From positions 1 through 28,469 of the forward strand of contig JBQTIB010000194.1 of assembly GCA_052389435.1 (NCBI GenBank): 28,469 nt of DNA, given 5' to 3'. A program made the translations under genes and the position numbers. The notes beneath the pieces were generated by a model. The model saw only the letters and a list, made by a program, of their open reading frames with translations, did not search any database and was not told the DNA's origin. Origin of the DNA: JBQTKD01 sp052389435. GTDB lineage: Bacteria > Actinomycetota > Actinomycetes > Sporichthyales > Sporichthyaceae. Positions 21,850 to 28,469 of this stretch are shown in pieces; the stretch's first letter is position 1, and every line of letters begins with the position of its first letter.

Positions 21850-21894
21850 GTGACCGCACGTCCCCCGGCACCGGCGGCCTTGGCCCTGTCGTGA
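21850..21894 (+). CDS. Possible 14-codon leader ORF coupled to the secreted-protein gene
   Basis: A GTG with the best Shine-Dalgarno sequence of the region (GGAGGAGG, 5 bases before it) opens a 14-residue frame (MTARPPAPAALALS). Its TGA overlaps the GTG of the secreted protein as GTGA. It may be a short upstream ORF that delivers ribosomes to the next start, which lacks its own site. The alternative is that the secreted protein starts at the ATG at 21810 and this frame is chance. Confidence 0.35.
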   Translation: MTARPPAPAALALS

Positions 21895-22919
21895 ATCGCC
21901 CGCACGGTCTCGCCGTCGCGGTGGCGGGCCTGACCCTGGCCAGCCTCGCCTACGGCGGCGCGGCCGTCGCCGGCGACTCGATGGCGCCGCCGACGGGCGG
22001 TCCGCGATGCGACTACTCCCAGGTCGTCGGCGAGGCGCCGCCGTATCCGGGACGCTCGGCCTCGCGGCTGTTCGATCGCCTCTTCGCCCCCGGTCCCGCG
22101 CTCCCGCACCTGAACCACCGCTACATCCCGCAGGGCCTGACCACTTGGGAGAACTGGGACGGGGCGGGCAACGACCTGCTGCTGGTCGGCATGTACCGCA
22201 AGAACCGCGACTCCTACCTCGCGGGCCTCGATCCGGTCTCCGGCCGGCACGTCGGCACGGTCCGGGTGGACGAGGCCCACCTCGGTGGCGTCGGCGTCCT
22301 GGGCCAGTGGCTCATCGCGCAGCACACGGTGCGGCCGGGGCAGACGCAGGCCGTGCGCCGCTACCGCCTCGAGGCACTGCGCGGCGCGATGCTCGCCGCC
22401 GCGGCGGGTGTGCGCCTTCCGTACCTGGCCGCCGACGGCGCGCCGCAGGAGGTCGACGGCGCGAGCTTCATGGGCGTGGCCGAGGGCTCCCTGTGGATGG
22501 GACGGTTCAGCCGCTCCCGGCGCGGCCACATGTACCGGTACGAGGTCGACTCCAGCGGCCTGCTCGTCCAGACCGCCGGTCCGTGGCGGGTGCCTCCCCG
22601 CTCGCAGGGCGTGCTGGTGACCCCGCGTCACTTCGTCTTCGCAAGTTCGGCGGGCCGCACGCAGGGGCGGCTGCAGGTGTACCGGCGCACGGCCGGTCCG
22701 TCGCTCGGAACCCCCGTGGGGTGCCTGTGGACGCCGAGCCTGCCGCAGAACCTGACGCTGCATCGGGGAATCGCCTACGCCTCGTTCGAGAGCGGCGCCC
22801 GGCGCTTCGACCAGCCCGGCTACCTGAACAAGGTCCGCACCCTGCTGGTGGCCGACCTGTCCGCGGTGCTCCGGGTCGCCGACCAGGTCGTCTCCCCCAC
22901 GGTCGTGCTGCCCGGCTGA
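21891..22919 (+). CDS. Secreted beta-propeller-like protein, paralogue 1
   Basis: This is a 342-residue exported protein. Residues 1-28 (NRPHGLAVAVAGLTLASLA, then YGGAAVAG) form a Sec signal. The mature part shares with the next gene the blocks IPQGLTTWENW, LLLVGMYR, SYLAGLDPVSGRHVGTV, AVRRYRL, GASFMG and the WRVPPRSQGVLVT / LWTPSLPQNLT pair. The spaced, short W/G-rich strands suggest a beta-propeller or similar repeat fold; no catalytic motif is visible. I chose the GTG directly before the signal peptide, overlapped by a short leader frame. A longer form from an ATG at 21810 would add 27 residues with no signal character. The function is unknown. Confidence 0.85.
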   Translation: MNRPHGLAVAVAGLTLASLAYGGAAVAGDSMAPPTGGPRCDYSQVVGEAPPYPGRSASRLFDRLFAPGPALPHLNHRYIPQGLTTWENWDGAGNDLLLVGMYRKNRDSYLAGLDPVSGRHVGTVRVDEAHLGGVGVLGQWLIAQHTVRPGQTQAVRRYRLEALRGAMLAAAAGVRLPYLAADGAPQEVDGASFMGVAEGSLWMGRFSRSRRGHMYRYEVDSSGLLVQTAGPWRVPPRSQGVLVTPRHFVFASSAGRTQGRLQVYRRTAGPSLGTPVGCLWTPSLPQNLTLHRGIAYASFESGARRFDQPGYLNKVRTLLVADLSAVLRVADQVVSPTVVLPG

Positions 22920-23003
22920 ACCGAGAGCGGATCAAGAGCGCCCCAGAATCGCCCCGAAGTTCGTCGTCGTGCCCAAATGTGCACCAAGACGGCGTCCCGA
23001 TCG

Positions 23004-23029
23004 TTCCGGCGATGTCCGATATGCCGGAA
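23004..23029. promoter_or_regulatory. Inverted repeat between the paralogous secreted genes
   Basis: TTCCGGC (23004-23010) and GCCGGAA (23023-23029) are perfect complements around a 12-base spacer, in the less GC-rich part of the 250-base gap before paralogue 2. The shape fits a dimeric repressor operator or a short leader hairpin. The rest of the gap holds a GC-rich imperfect hairpin near 23095-23120 and the AAGGA site of paralogue 2. Confidence 0.35.
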
Positions 23030-23169
23030 TACTCCGAGGTGGCTGAACGCGCGAGCGTTCGCCGCACCACCCGCCCCGCCGGACGACGTGCCAGCGATCG
23101 GCGGGGCGGCCTCCCCGATCCCCATCCGGGGGCGCCGCTGCGGCAGCCACCTGCCCGAAGGACGTTGCC

Positions 23170-24225
23170 ATGCCCCCGCTCCACCGCGGTGCCGTGCTCA
23201 CGCTGGCCGGCGCCGTCTCGCTCGGCCTGGCCGCGCCGACGGCGGCGGTGGCCGCCGTCGGGGCGCCGAGCGCGGCGCCGGCGGTAGGCCCGGCGATCGG
23301 CCCGGTGGTCGGGCCGGCGATCGCCTCCGCCGTCGGGTCCGCCGGTGCGAAGGCGCCGCGCTGCAACGCCGCCCAGCGGCCCGCGAAGCGTGCGCCGTAC
23401 CACGGCCGATCCGCGTCGAGCACCTACGACCGACTGTTCAGCCCGGGTCCGCGCGGGCCGCACCTGGCCGGTTGGGTGCCGCAGGGCCTGACGACCTGGC
23501 ACAACTGGAACGGCCGCGGCACCTCGCTGCTGCTGCTGGGCATGTACCGGGACGGGGCGCCGTCCTATCTCGTCGGCATCGACCCGAGGTCCGGCCGCAC
23601 CGTCGGCACCCTGCGCACCAAGCCCACGCACTTCGGGGCGCTCGGGATCGGCGGCGGCTGGCTCGTGGCGCAGGACAACGTGAAGCGGTCCGACGGCGCC
23701 GCGGTGCGCCGGTACCGGCTGAGCACGGTCCGCACGAAGATGACCAAGGCCGTCAGGACCGGCGGCAAGCCGTTCCTGGCCGCGCACGGAAAACCCAGGC
23801 GGGTGTACGGGGCGAGTTTCATGGCCTCCCACGGCGGTTCGCTGTGGCTCGGCCGGCACTCGCAGAAGCCGAACTACATGTACCGGTACACCGTCGCTCC
23901 GTCCGGGCGGCTGAAGGTGGCCGAAGGTCCGTGGCGGGTGCCCGCCCGCACGCAGGGCCTGCTGGTGACGGAGCGGACCTTCGTCTTCGCGAGCACCGTC
24001 GGGGTCAAGCGCGGCAAGTTGGTCGTGGTCAAGCGTTCGGCCCCGGCGAAGTCGCTGGCGTGCGTGTGGACGCCGAGCCTGCCGCAGAACCTCACCACCG
24101 TCGGCGGCAAGGTCTACGCCGCCTACGAGTCCGGGGCGGCCAAGTTCGCCAAGCCCGGCACGCGCAACCGCATCGGGAACCTGCACACCGGTTCCCTCGG
24201 ATCCCTCAAGGGGATCGTCCGATGA
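23170..24225 (+). CDS. Secreted beta-propeller-like protein, paralogue 2
   Basis: This is a 351-residue exported protein, tandem to and clearly homologous with the gene before it. The signal peptide is residues 1-31 (hydrophobic LTLAGAVSLGLAAPTAAVAA), followed by an Ala/Pro/Gly-rich linker to about residue 60 that the first copy lacks. The conserved blocks are PYHGRSAS, VPQGLTTWHNWN, LLLLGMYRDG, SYLVGIDPRSGRTVGTL, AVRRYRL, YGASFMAS, GPWRVPARTQGLLVTE, FVFASTVG and VWTPSLPQNLT. The ATG has GAAGGA 8 bases upstream. The single Cys near the mature N-terminus and the one in CVWTP align with Cys residues in the paralogue and may pair. The function is unknown. Confidence 0.87.
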   Translation: MPPLHRGAVLTLAGAVSLGLAAPTAAVAAVGAPSAAPAVGPAIGPVVGPAIASAVGSAGAKAPRCNAAQRPAKRAPYHGRSASSTYDRLFSPGPRGPHLAGWVPQGLTTWHNWNGRGTSLLLLGMYRDGAPSYLVGIDPRSGRTVGTLRTKPTHFGALGIGGGWLVAQDNVKRSDGAAVRRYRLSTVRTKMTKAVRTGGKPFLAAHGKPRRVYGASFMASHGGSLWLGRHSQKPNYMYRYTVAPSGRLKVAEGPWRVPARTQGLLVTERTFVFASTVGVKRGKLVVVKRSAPAKSLACVWTPSLPQNLTTVGGKVYAAYESGAAKFAKPGTRNRIGNLHTGSLGSLKGIVR

Positions 24226-24227
24226 CC

Positions 24228-24254
24228 CCGCAGCGCGCGCGGGAAGCGCTGCGG
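24228..24254 (+). terminator. Hairpin terminator after paralogue 2
   Basis: Perfect 9-base arms CCGCAGCGC/GCGCTGCGG around a 9-base loop, 2 bases past the stop codon, with no U tract. Confidence 0.75.
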
Positions 24255-24303
24255 TAGCCGTTCGCGGGTCGGCCGATTCGGGAGCCGCGGCCGCCCCGCG
24301 GAC

Positions 24304-27300
24304 GTGCGGTTGCGTGGGGTCCAGCCGTCGCCGAGCTCCTCGAATACGACGACGCCAGAGCCCCGATCCGCGGGCGTTCATCGCTGCCGGCGCTTCCGCG
24401 GAAACTTTGTTGAACATCGTTTCCAGAAGTCGCTGCGTGTCCGATCTGCGAACCGCCCCGGACGTCCGGAAGCTCCCGTCGTTGGGGAGATCTACGACGG
24501 CCTGCTACGCCCCCGTCAGACCCAGACCCAGCTGCGCTCGGACGACCAGTACCCCAACGGTGGACGCCTGGTCACCCTGACCGAGTACGACTCCCGCGGC
24601 CTGCCCGTCGCCGTCCACGGCCCGGCGTTCAACGAACAGGACGCCAGCGCCGAAGCGGTCATGTACTTCGTCGCGCCCGCCCCGGGCACCACCCGCACGA
24701 TCTACGACGGCGCCGGACGCCCCGTCGCCTCGACGTTCACCGCCCAGACCGAAGCCGGTTCCCAGACCCCCGGCGAACCGCTGACCCTGACCACCACCAC
24801 CGTCTACGGCGGCGACAGGGTCAAGACCACCCCGCCCTCGGACGCCGAGCCCGTCAAGCCCGCGACCACGACGGTCTTCGACGCCCGCGGACAGGTGAAG
24901 TCGCTGACCGAACACGCCGGCGGCGCCGGCAAGGACCGCGTCACCACCTACACCTGGACCCCGGCCGGGCGCCCCGACACCATGGCCGACGGCGCCGGAA
25001 ACGTGTGGTCCTGGACCTGGAACCTGCAGGGCGAGCGCACGAGTGCGACCGACCCGGCCGCGGGCACCACCCGCACCTGGTACGACGACCTCGGCCAGCC
25101 CACCGCCAGCGTGGACCCCGAAGGACGAGTGCTCATCACCCAGTACGACGACCTCGGCCGGCGCCTTGCGCTGAGCGAGGCCACCACCGCCGACTCGGCG
25201 GAGAGCACCCTGGTGCACACCACCCCGGTGCTCCTGTCGTCCTGGAAGTACGACACGCTCAAGCCCGGCCTGCCCGCCGAGACCGTCCGCACCCTGCGCA
25301 ACCCGACCGGAACGGCGTCCAAGGACGTGGTCACCAAGGTCAGCGGCTACGACGCCGGGGACCGGCCCACCGGGTCCACGACCAAGGTCGAGGCCCTGCA
25401 GGACGTGATCGAACCCGAACTGGCCGGGGACTACCTGACCCGGTTCGCCTACAACCAGGACGGCTCGCCCCGGCACACCGACCTCGGCGGGTACGCCTCC
25501 ATGAAGGGCGAGCGGCTCTACCACGGCTACGACTCCAACGGCCGCCCCGAGTTCCTCACCGGGGCCGGGTCCTACGTCGCGGACGTGCTCCGCGCCCCGA
25601 CCGGCGAGGGCCTGCGCTACGGCTACGGCAACACCTTCGGCCAGGCCGTGTGGCTGCGCCAGGCCTTCGAGCCCGGCACCCGGCGGCTGACCGAGGCGTG
25701 GATCGACCGGGAGGTCGTGGACACCACCGACGTGCGGACCTCCTTCGCCTACGACGGCGGCGGGAATCCGACCAAGACGGTGACCTGGCGCGACCTGGCC
25801 ACCGGCTCAACCGAGGCCGAACTCCCCGCTCCGTCCCAGACCGAGTGCTTCGACTACGACGCCCTGCGCCAGCTCACCGCGGCGTGGACCCCCGCCTCCG
25901 GCGACTGCGAGCCCGCTCAGGCGAGCACCGCGGTCCTGGGCGGTCCGGCCCCGTACTCCCAGACCTGGACCTTCGACCCGCGCAACGGCAACCGCAAGTC
26001 CGAGACCTCGAGGTTCGGGCCCGGGACCGGGACGGCGAGCACGACGAGCACCTACACCTACTTCGACGCCGACGCCTCCCACCGGCTGGACAGGGTCCAG
26101 ACGGCCGCGACCGGCACCGCCGTGGGCGGGTTGGACACCTTCGCCTACGACGACGCGGGGAACACGATCGGTCGGACGATCGCCGCCGCCGCCGTCCCGA
26201 CCGATCAGGTCCTGACCTGGAGCGCCGAGGGCAAGCCGACCCGGATCGCGACCACGGGTGGGGCGGTGCTGGAGGAGAACTGGTACGACGTCGACGGCAC
26301 CCGGATCGTGCGCCGCGACGCCACGAGCACGACCCTGTTCCTCGGCGACGCCGAGATCGTCCGCACCCGCACCGGTACCCCGGCCACGACCTGGAAGCGG
26401 TACTACGACTTCGACGGCCAAACCGTCGCGGTCCGCGACGGCAACCACATGTCCGACGTCCAGATCCTGCTCGGCGACCGGCACAACACCGGCACCTGGG
26501 CCGTGGAAGCAGCAGGCGGCAAAACCGCGCCGATCCTGCACCGACCGACCACCCCCTACGGCGGCACCCGCGCGAGCACCGGCGGGACCTGGACCTCCCA
26601 GCGCGGCTTCGTAGGCGGGACCCTGAACCCGTCCACCGGCCTGACCCAGATCGGCGCCCGCCAGTACGACCCGACCACCGGCAGATTCCTGTCCGTCGAC
26701 CCGATCCTCGACCTGGCCAATCCCGCGCATCAGAACCCGTACGCCTACGCGGGGAACAACCCGCTCGTCTTTGCCGATCCCACCGGCCTGTACTGGGGCG
26801 AGGACAAGGTCAACGCTGCCCGGGACTTCGGTGTCAGCGTGGTCTCGACTGTTGTCAACCAAGTCGAAAACGTCGTGAACGACGTCATCGGCCCGGTGGC
26901 GGCGGGGATTCCGTGCGGCCTCCGACCCTGCGGCTACACCCCCGAAATCAACGTCAGCGGCCAACTCGATCGACTGGGCAATCCCGACAGCCCTGCGGGG
27001 CGGGTCGGAAAGGTGATGGGCAACCTCGTCGCCCCCGTCAAGGCCGGCGGCGGGGTCAAGACTCTTCTCGGAACCCTAGGCCGAGGCACGAAGAAGCCCG
27101 CACCCGCCGCCCCGCTGGTCAGCCAGGCCGAGCAGGCCGCGCGACTCGGCGCCGGCACCGCGGCCAAGGCCTGCTCCTTCACCGCACCCACCCTCGTCCT
27201 CATGGCCGACGGGACGAGCAGGCCCATCGGCGAGGTCGAGGTCGGCGACCTCGTACTGGCCACCGACCCCGAAACCGGCGAACAGGCCGCCAAGCCCGTC

Positions 27301-27891
27301 GAGGAGGTCTTCGTCCACCAGGACGCCGTCGCCGACCTTGTCGTAGACGGCCACGTCCTCTCGACCACCGAGGACCACCCGTTCTGGTCGGTCACCGACC
27401 AGCGATTCGAACGCGCGGACGAACTCAGCGACGGCGAACAGGTCCTCGCCGCCGACGGACGCATCCTCACCGTGGCCGGGCTCAACCCCGACACGACGCG
27501 GACCACCACCGCCTACAACCTCGCCATCGCCGACATCCACACCTACCACGTCGGCGCGGACGAGGTGCTGGTACACAACACCTGTCGCATTAGCCCTCTC
27601 GGCGCGAAGGATTTTGGGCCGAAGGGCGTCCATGTTCACGCAAGCGACGGAAGCGAGATCGCACTCCGGCCCGGTGCCAACGGGATCGTGCCGAAGCCCG
27701 TGTTTGGGAGGACAATGTCCGCGACAGCTCAGAGAGAGGTGATCGAGTCCCTTGCCGATGCTGGGTTCCGCGGGCGGTTGCTCACCCAGCTCAGGACAGC
27801 CCTTCCGGGAATGTCGTCGAGCCCGGATCGTCTTGTTCGCAATCGCGCAATCGAGGTACACCGCCTGATCAAATGGCTGGAGAAGGAGTAA
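24304..27891 (+). CDS. 5'-truncated RHS-repeat polymorphic toxin with Hint domain
   Basis: The open frame is up to 1195 residues. Homology-like sequence starts only near residue 61 (EIYDGLLRPRQTQTQ), in the middle of a YD-repeat region. There is no signal peptide, export domain or N-terminal RHS half, and the first 60 residues look non-coding, so the gene is probably a displaced or truncated RHS tip. YD repeats (TEYDSRGLPV, TIYDGAGRPV, QYDDLGRRLAL and others) run to about residue 770. The RHS core ARQYDPTTGRFLSVDP...NPYAYAGNNPL spans 775-832, then comes a variable linker. A Hint autoprocessing domain covers 957-1094 (CSFTAPTLVLMADG, TTEDHPFWSV, VLVHNTC), and a roughly 100-residue C-terminal toxin domain follows. 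RHS proteins encapsulate and deliver such tips to rival cells. The only upstream start is a weak GTG at 24304. Confidence 0.8.
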   Translation: MRLRGVQPSPSSSNTTTPEPRSAGVHRCRRFRGNFVEHRFQKSLRVRSANRPGRPEAPVVGEIYDGLLRPRQTQTQLRSDDQYPNGGRLVTLTEYDSRGLPVAVHGPAFNEQDASAEAVMYFVAPAPGTTRTIYDGAGRPVASTFTAQTEAGSQTPGEPLTLTTTTVYGGDRVKTTPPSDAEPVKPATTTVFDARGQVKSLTEHAGGAGKDRVTTYTWTPAGRPDTMADGAGNVWSWTWNLQGERTSATDPAAGTTRTWYDDLGQPTASVDPEGRVLITQYDDLGRRLALSEATTADSAESTLVHTTPVLLSSWKYDTLKPGLPAETVRTLRNPTGTASKDVVTKVSGYDAGDRPTGSTTKVEALQDVIEPELAGDYLTRFAYNQDGSPRHTDLGGYASMKGERLYHGYDSNGRPEFLTGAGSYVADVLRAPTGEGLRYGYGNTFGQAVWLRQAFEPGTRRLTEAWIDREVVDTTDVRTSFAYDGGGNPTKTVTWRDLATGSTEAELPAPSQTECFDYDALRQLTAAWTPASGDCEPAQASTAVLGGPAPYSQTWTFDPRNGNRKSETSRFGPGTGTASTTSTYTYFDADASHRLDRVQTAATGTAVGGLDTFAYDDAGNTIGRTIAAAAVPTDQVLTWSAEGKPTRIATTGGAVLEENWYDVDGTRIVRRDATSTTLFLGDAEIVRTRTGTPATTWKRYYDFDGQTVAVRDGNHMSDVQILLGDRHNTGTWAVEAAGGKTAPILHRPTTPYGGTRASTGGTWTSQRGFVGGTLNPSTGLTQIGARQYDPTTGRFLSVDPILDLANPAHQNPYAYAGNNPLVFADPTGLYWGEDKVNAARDFGVSVVSTVVNQVENVVNDVIGPVAAGIPCGLRPCGYTPEINVSGQLDRLGNPDSPAGRVGKVMGNLVAPVKAGGGVKTLLGTLGRGTKKPAPAAPLVSQAEQAARLGAGTAAKACSFTAPTLVLMADGTSRPIGEVEVGDLVLATDPETGEQAAKPVEEVFVHQDAVADLVVDGHVLSTTEDHPFWSVTDQRFERADELSDGEQVLAADGRILTVAGLNPDTTRTTTAYNLAIADIHTYHVGADEVLVHNTCRISPLGAKDFGPKGVHVHASDGSEIALRPGANGIVPKPVFGRTMSATAQREVIESLADAGFRGRLLTQLRTALPGMSSSPDRLVRNRAIEVHRLIKWLEKE
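27583..27891 (+). other. Uncharacterised C-terminal toxin domain of the RHS protein
   Basis: After the Hint ending VHNTC, residues 1095-1195 form the variable tip. It starts with a GPKGVHVHASDGSEIALRPG beta-hairpin-like part, then PKPVFGRTM and two predicted helices (TAQREVIESLADAGF, GRLLTQLRTAL), ending RNRAIEVHRLIKWLEKE. The His pair, conserved-looking Arg residues and small size would suit an RNase or other cytoplasm-acting toxin, but I cannot match it to a named toxin family. The change to lower GC begins at this boundary. Confidence 0.5.
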
Positions 27892-28334
27892 TGGCAATCA
27901 ATGAACCGCCAGCGCTGACCAGTTTGCTCGTTCTGCGACCAGCATGTCCGCTGCGTCGCGGAATGAGTGAGCTCGAAGCAGCGGGCGCCATGCCCACCCC
28001 TGCCGAGCGGCATCGCACCAAGTGCAACACAGGTTTGGCGTTTGAGTTCGACGGGTCACTTTGGCGCCTCTGGTTCGTGTCAGATGAACTCCAGCAGTTC
28101 GAACTCCGACGTCGGCAATGCGACCCTGCAAGCGAAGTTGGGGTTGCGCCGGGAAGATGGTTCGAGCAAGTGTCCGAACTGATCGATGGCAACCTGGTTC
28201 GATGCTCTAAAGAGTTCAAACTTCAAGAGGCAGGAGATTTCGAACTCTGGACGTCCACATCTCCCGAATGGTCGTGGTGCGAGGCTCTACTCGACGGTCC
28301 AACGATTGCCGGATTCACGTTTGGGTGGACGTAG
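27891..28334 (+). CDS. Candidate immunity protein for the RHS toxin
   Basis: This 147-residue soluble protein has no signal or membrane segment. It is unrecognised, with a Trp/Phe-rich second half (GSLWRLWFVSDELQQFEL, GRWFEQVSELIDG, FELWTSTSPEWSWCEALL, FTFGWT). Its ATG overlaps the RHS stop by one base (TAATG), with GGAGAAGGAG just upstream, so translation is coupled. Position directly behind a polymorphic toxin tip, small size, low GC and lack of a catalytic motif are what cognate immunity genes show, so that role is inferred from context. It is not similar by eye to common SMI1/SUKH signatures. Confidence 0.72.
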   Translation: MAINEPPALTSLLVLRPACPLRRGMSELEAAGAMPTPAERHRTKCNTGLAFEFDGSLWRLWFVSDELQQFELRRRQCDPASEVGVAPGRWFEQVSELIDGNLVRCSKEFKLQEAGDFELWTSTSPEWSWCEALLDGPTIAGFTFGWT

Positions 28335-28456
28335 CCCCTTGAAACCTGACTTGGCTCACGGATGGGGTGCCGGTTGTGACGCGGGGCGCTGACCTGCGCG
28401 TTCGTTCTGGATGAGTCGGGAAGTTGCGCACTAAGCGAGGCTCGTAGCCTGGTCGT
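28335..28456. other. Intergenic region before the right-edge gene
   Basis: These 122 bases after the immunity gene hold no open frame I can support. Near the end a TAGCCT hexamer (28445-28450) sits 6 bases before a GTG. If the next gene is a transposase, the element's left terminal inverted repeat should lie in this stretch, but without the other end I cannot identify it. Confidence 0.35.
28445..28450 (+). promoter_or_regulatory. -10-like box before the right-edge gene
   Basis: TAGCCT, 6 bases before GTG at 28457. The geometry is one base shorter than at the other leaderless starts. Confidence 0.25.
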
Positions 28457-28469
28457 GTGGCCTACGTGC
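28457..28469 (+). CDS. Partial gene start, probably an IS1634-type transposase
   Basis: Only GTG GCC TAC GTG and one more base are present (V-A-Y-V). Actinobacterial IS1634-family transposases, as I recall them, commonly begin MAYVRKVKT, and a contig ending inside a multicopy insertion sequence would be typical. The evidence is four codons plus context, so the call is tentative. Confidence 0.25.

Noticed and set aside
24304..24486. First 60 codons of the RHS frame as a genuine N-terminal domain
   Set aside because: Composition is unlike the RHS body, there is no signal peptide or known domain, and the GTG has no ribosome-binding site. Kept in the feature only because the frame is open.
1..28469. 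CRISPR array, rRNA or complete insertion sequence
   Set aside because: No regular 25-40 base repeat/spacer pattern, no rRNA-like stretch and no complete transposase frame was seen.

Overview
The window is very GC-rich bacterial DNA, and its gene content points to an actinomycete (Actinomycetota). It has a mabA/inhA-like fabG-fabI pair, a SerB with two N-terminal ACT domains, a divergent glgA/glgC pair, a penicillin-binding lipoprotein of the mycobacterial PBP-lipo type, an Rpf-like transglycosylase, a DUF427 protein and an IdeR/DtxR-type iron box. Many genes also look leaderless. I cannot name the genus. The left edge is a run of 19 G, and the right edge breaks off in what looks like the first codons of an insertion-sequence transposase. 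The window is therefore probably a whole contig of a draft assembly.

Layout. 1-1.2 kb: an exported acidic, Gln/Glu-rich low-complexity protein (-). 1.2-4.5 kb: a minus-strand operon, TauE/SafE-type permease, then cobD (1-base overlap), then cobQ; this covers late cobalamin biosynthesis plus a possible substrate transporter. 4.6-6.9 kb: a secreted resuscitation-promoting-factor-like protein (+), an orphan ABC ATPase (-) and an unrecognised actinobacterial protein (+). 6.95-9.5 kb: glgA (-) and glgC (+), diverging from a 97-base spacer and making glycogen or maltose-1-phosphate from glucose-1-phosphate. 9.5-11.7 kb: an iron box, serB and a small secreted protein closed by a strong hairpin. 11.8-13.8 kb: fabG, fabI and a SixA-like phosphatase (-). 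14.1-17.0 kb: a penicillin-binding lipoprotein and an Ala/Lys/Pro-rich protein, with a 9-base-periodic repeat between them. 17.2-18.1 kb: an ArsR-family repressor with a palindrome over its own start codon, followed by an AHSA1/SRPBCC protein. 18.1-21.7 kb (-): PAP2 phosphatase-DUF427 and mmsA-ROK kinase operons. 21.9-24.2 kb: two tandem paralogous secreted proteins.

24.3-28.5 kb is the accessory part. It holds an RHS protein that lacks its usual N-terminal half but keeps YD repeats, the RHS core, a Hint autoprocessing domain and a roughly 100-residue C-terminal toxin domain I do not recognise. A small gene that fits the immunity-protein position follows with a 1-base overlap (TAATG). The toxin tip and the small gene are visibly less GC-rich than the RHS body. 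This is the best candidate for an undescribed system here.

A theme across the window is translation starts placed 7-8 bases after a TANNNT hexamer with no Shine-Dalgarno sequence: ABC ATPase, the 6115 gene, glgA, glgC, serB, arsR and PAP2. This suggests widespread leaderless transcription, and I used it to choose starts.
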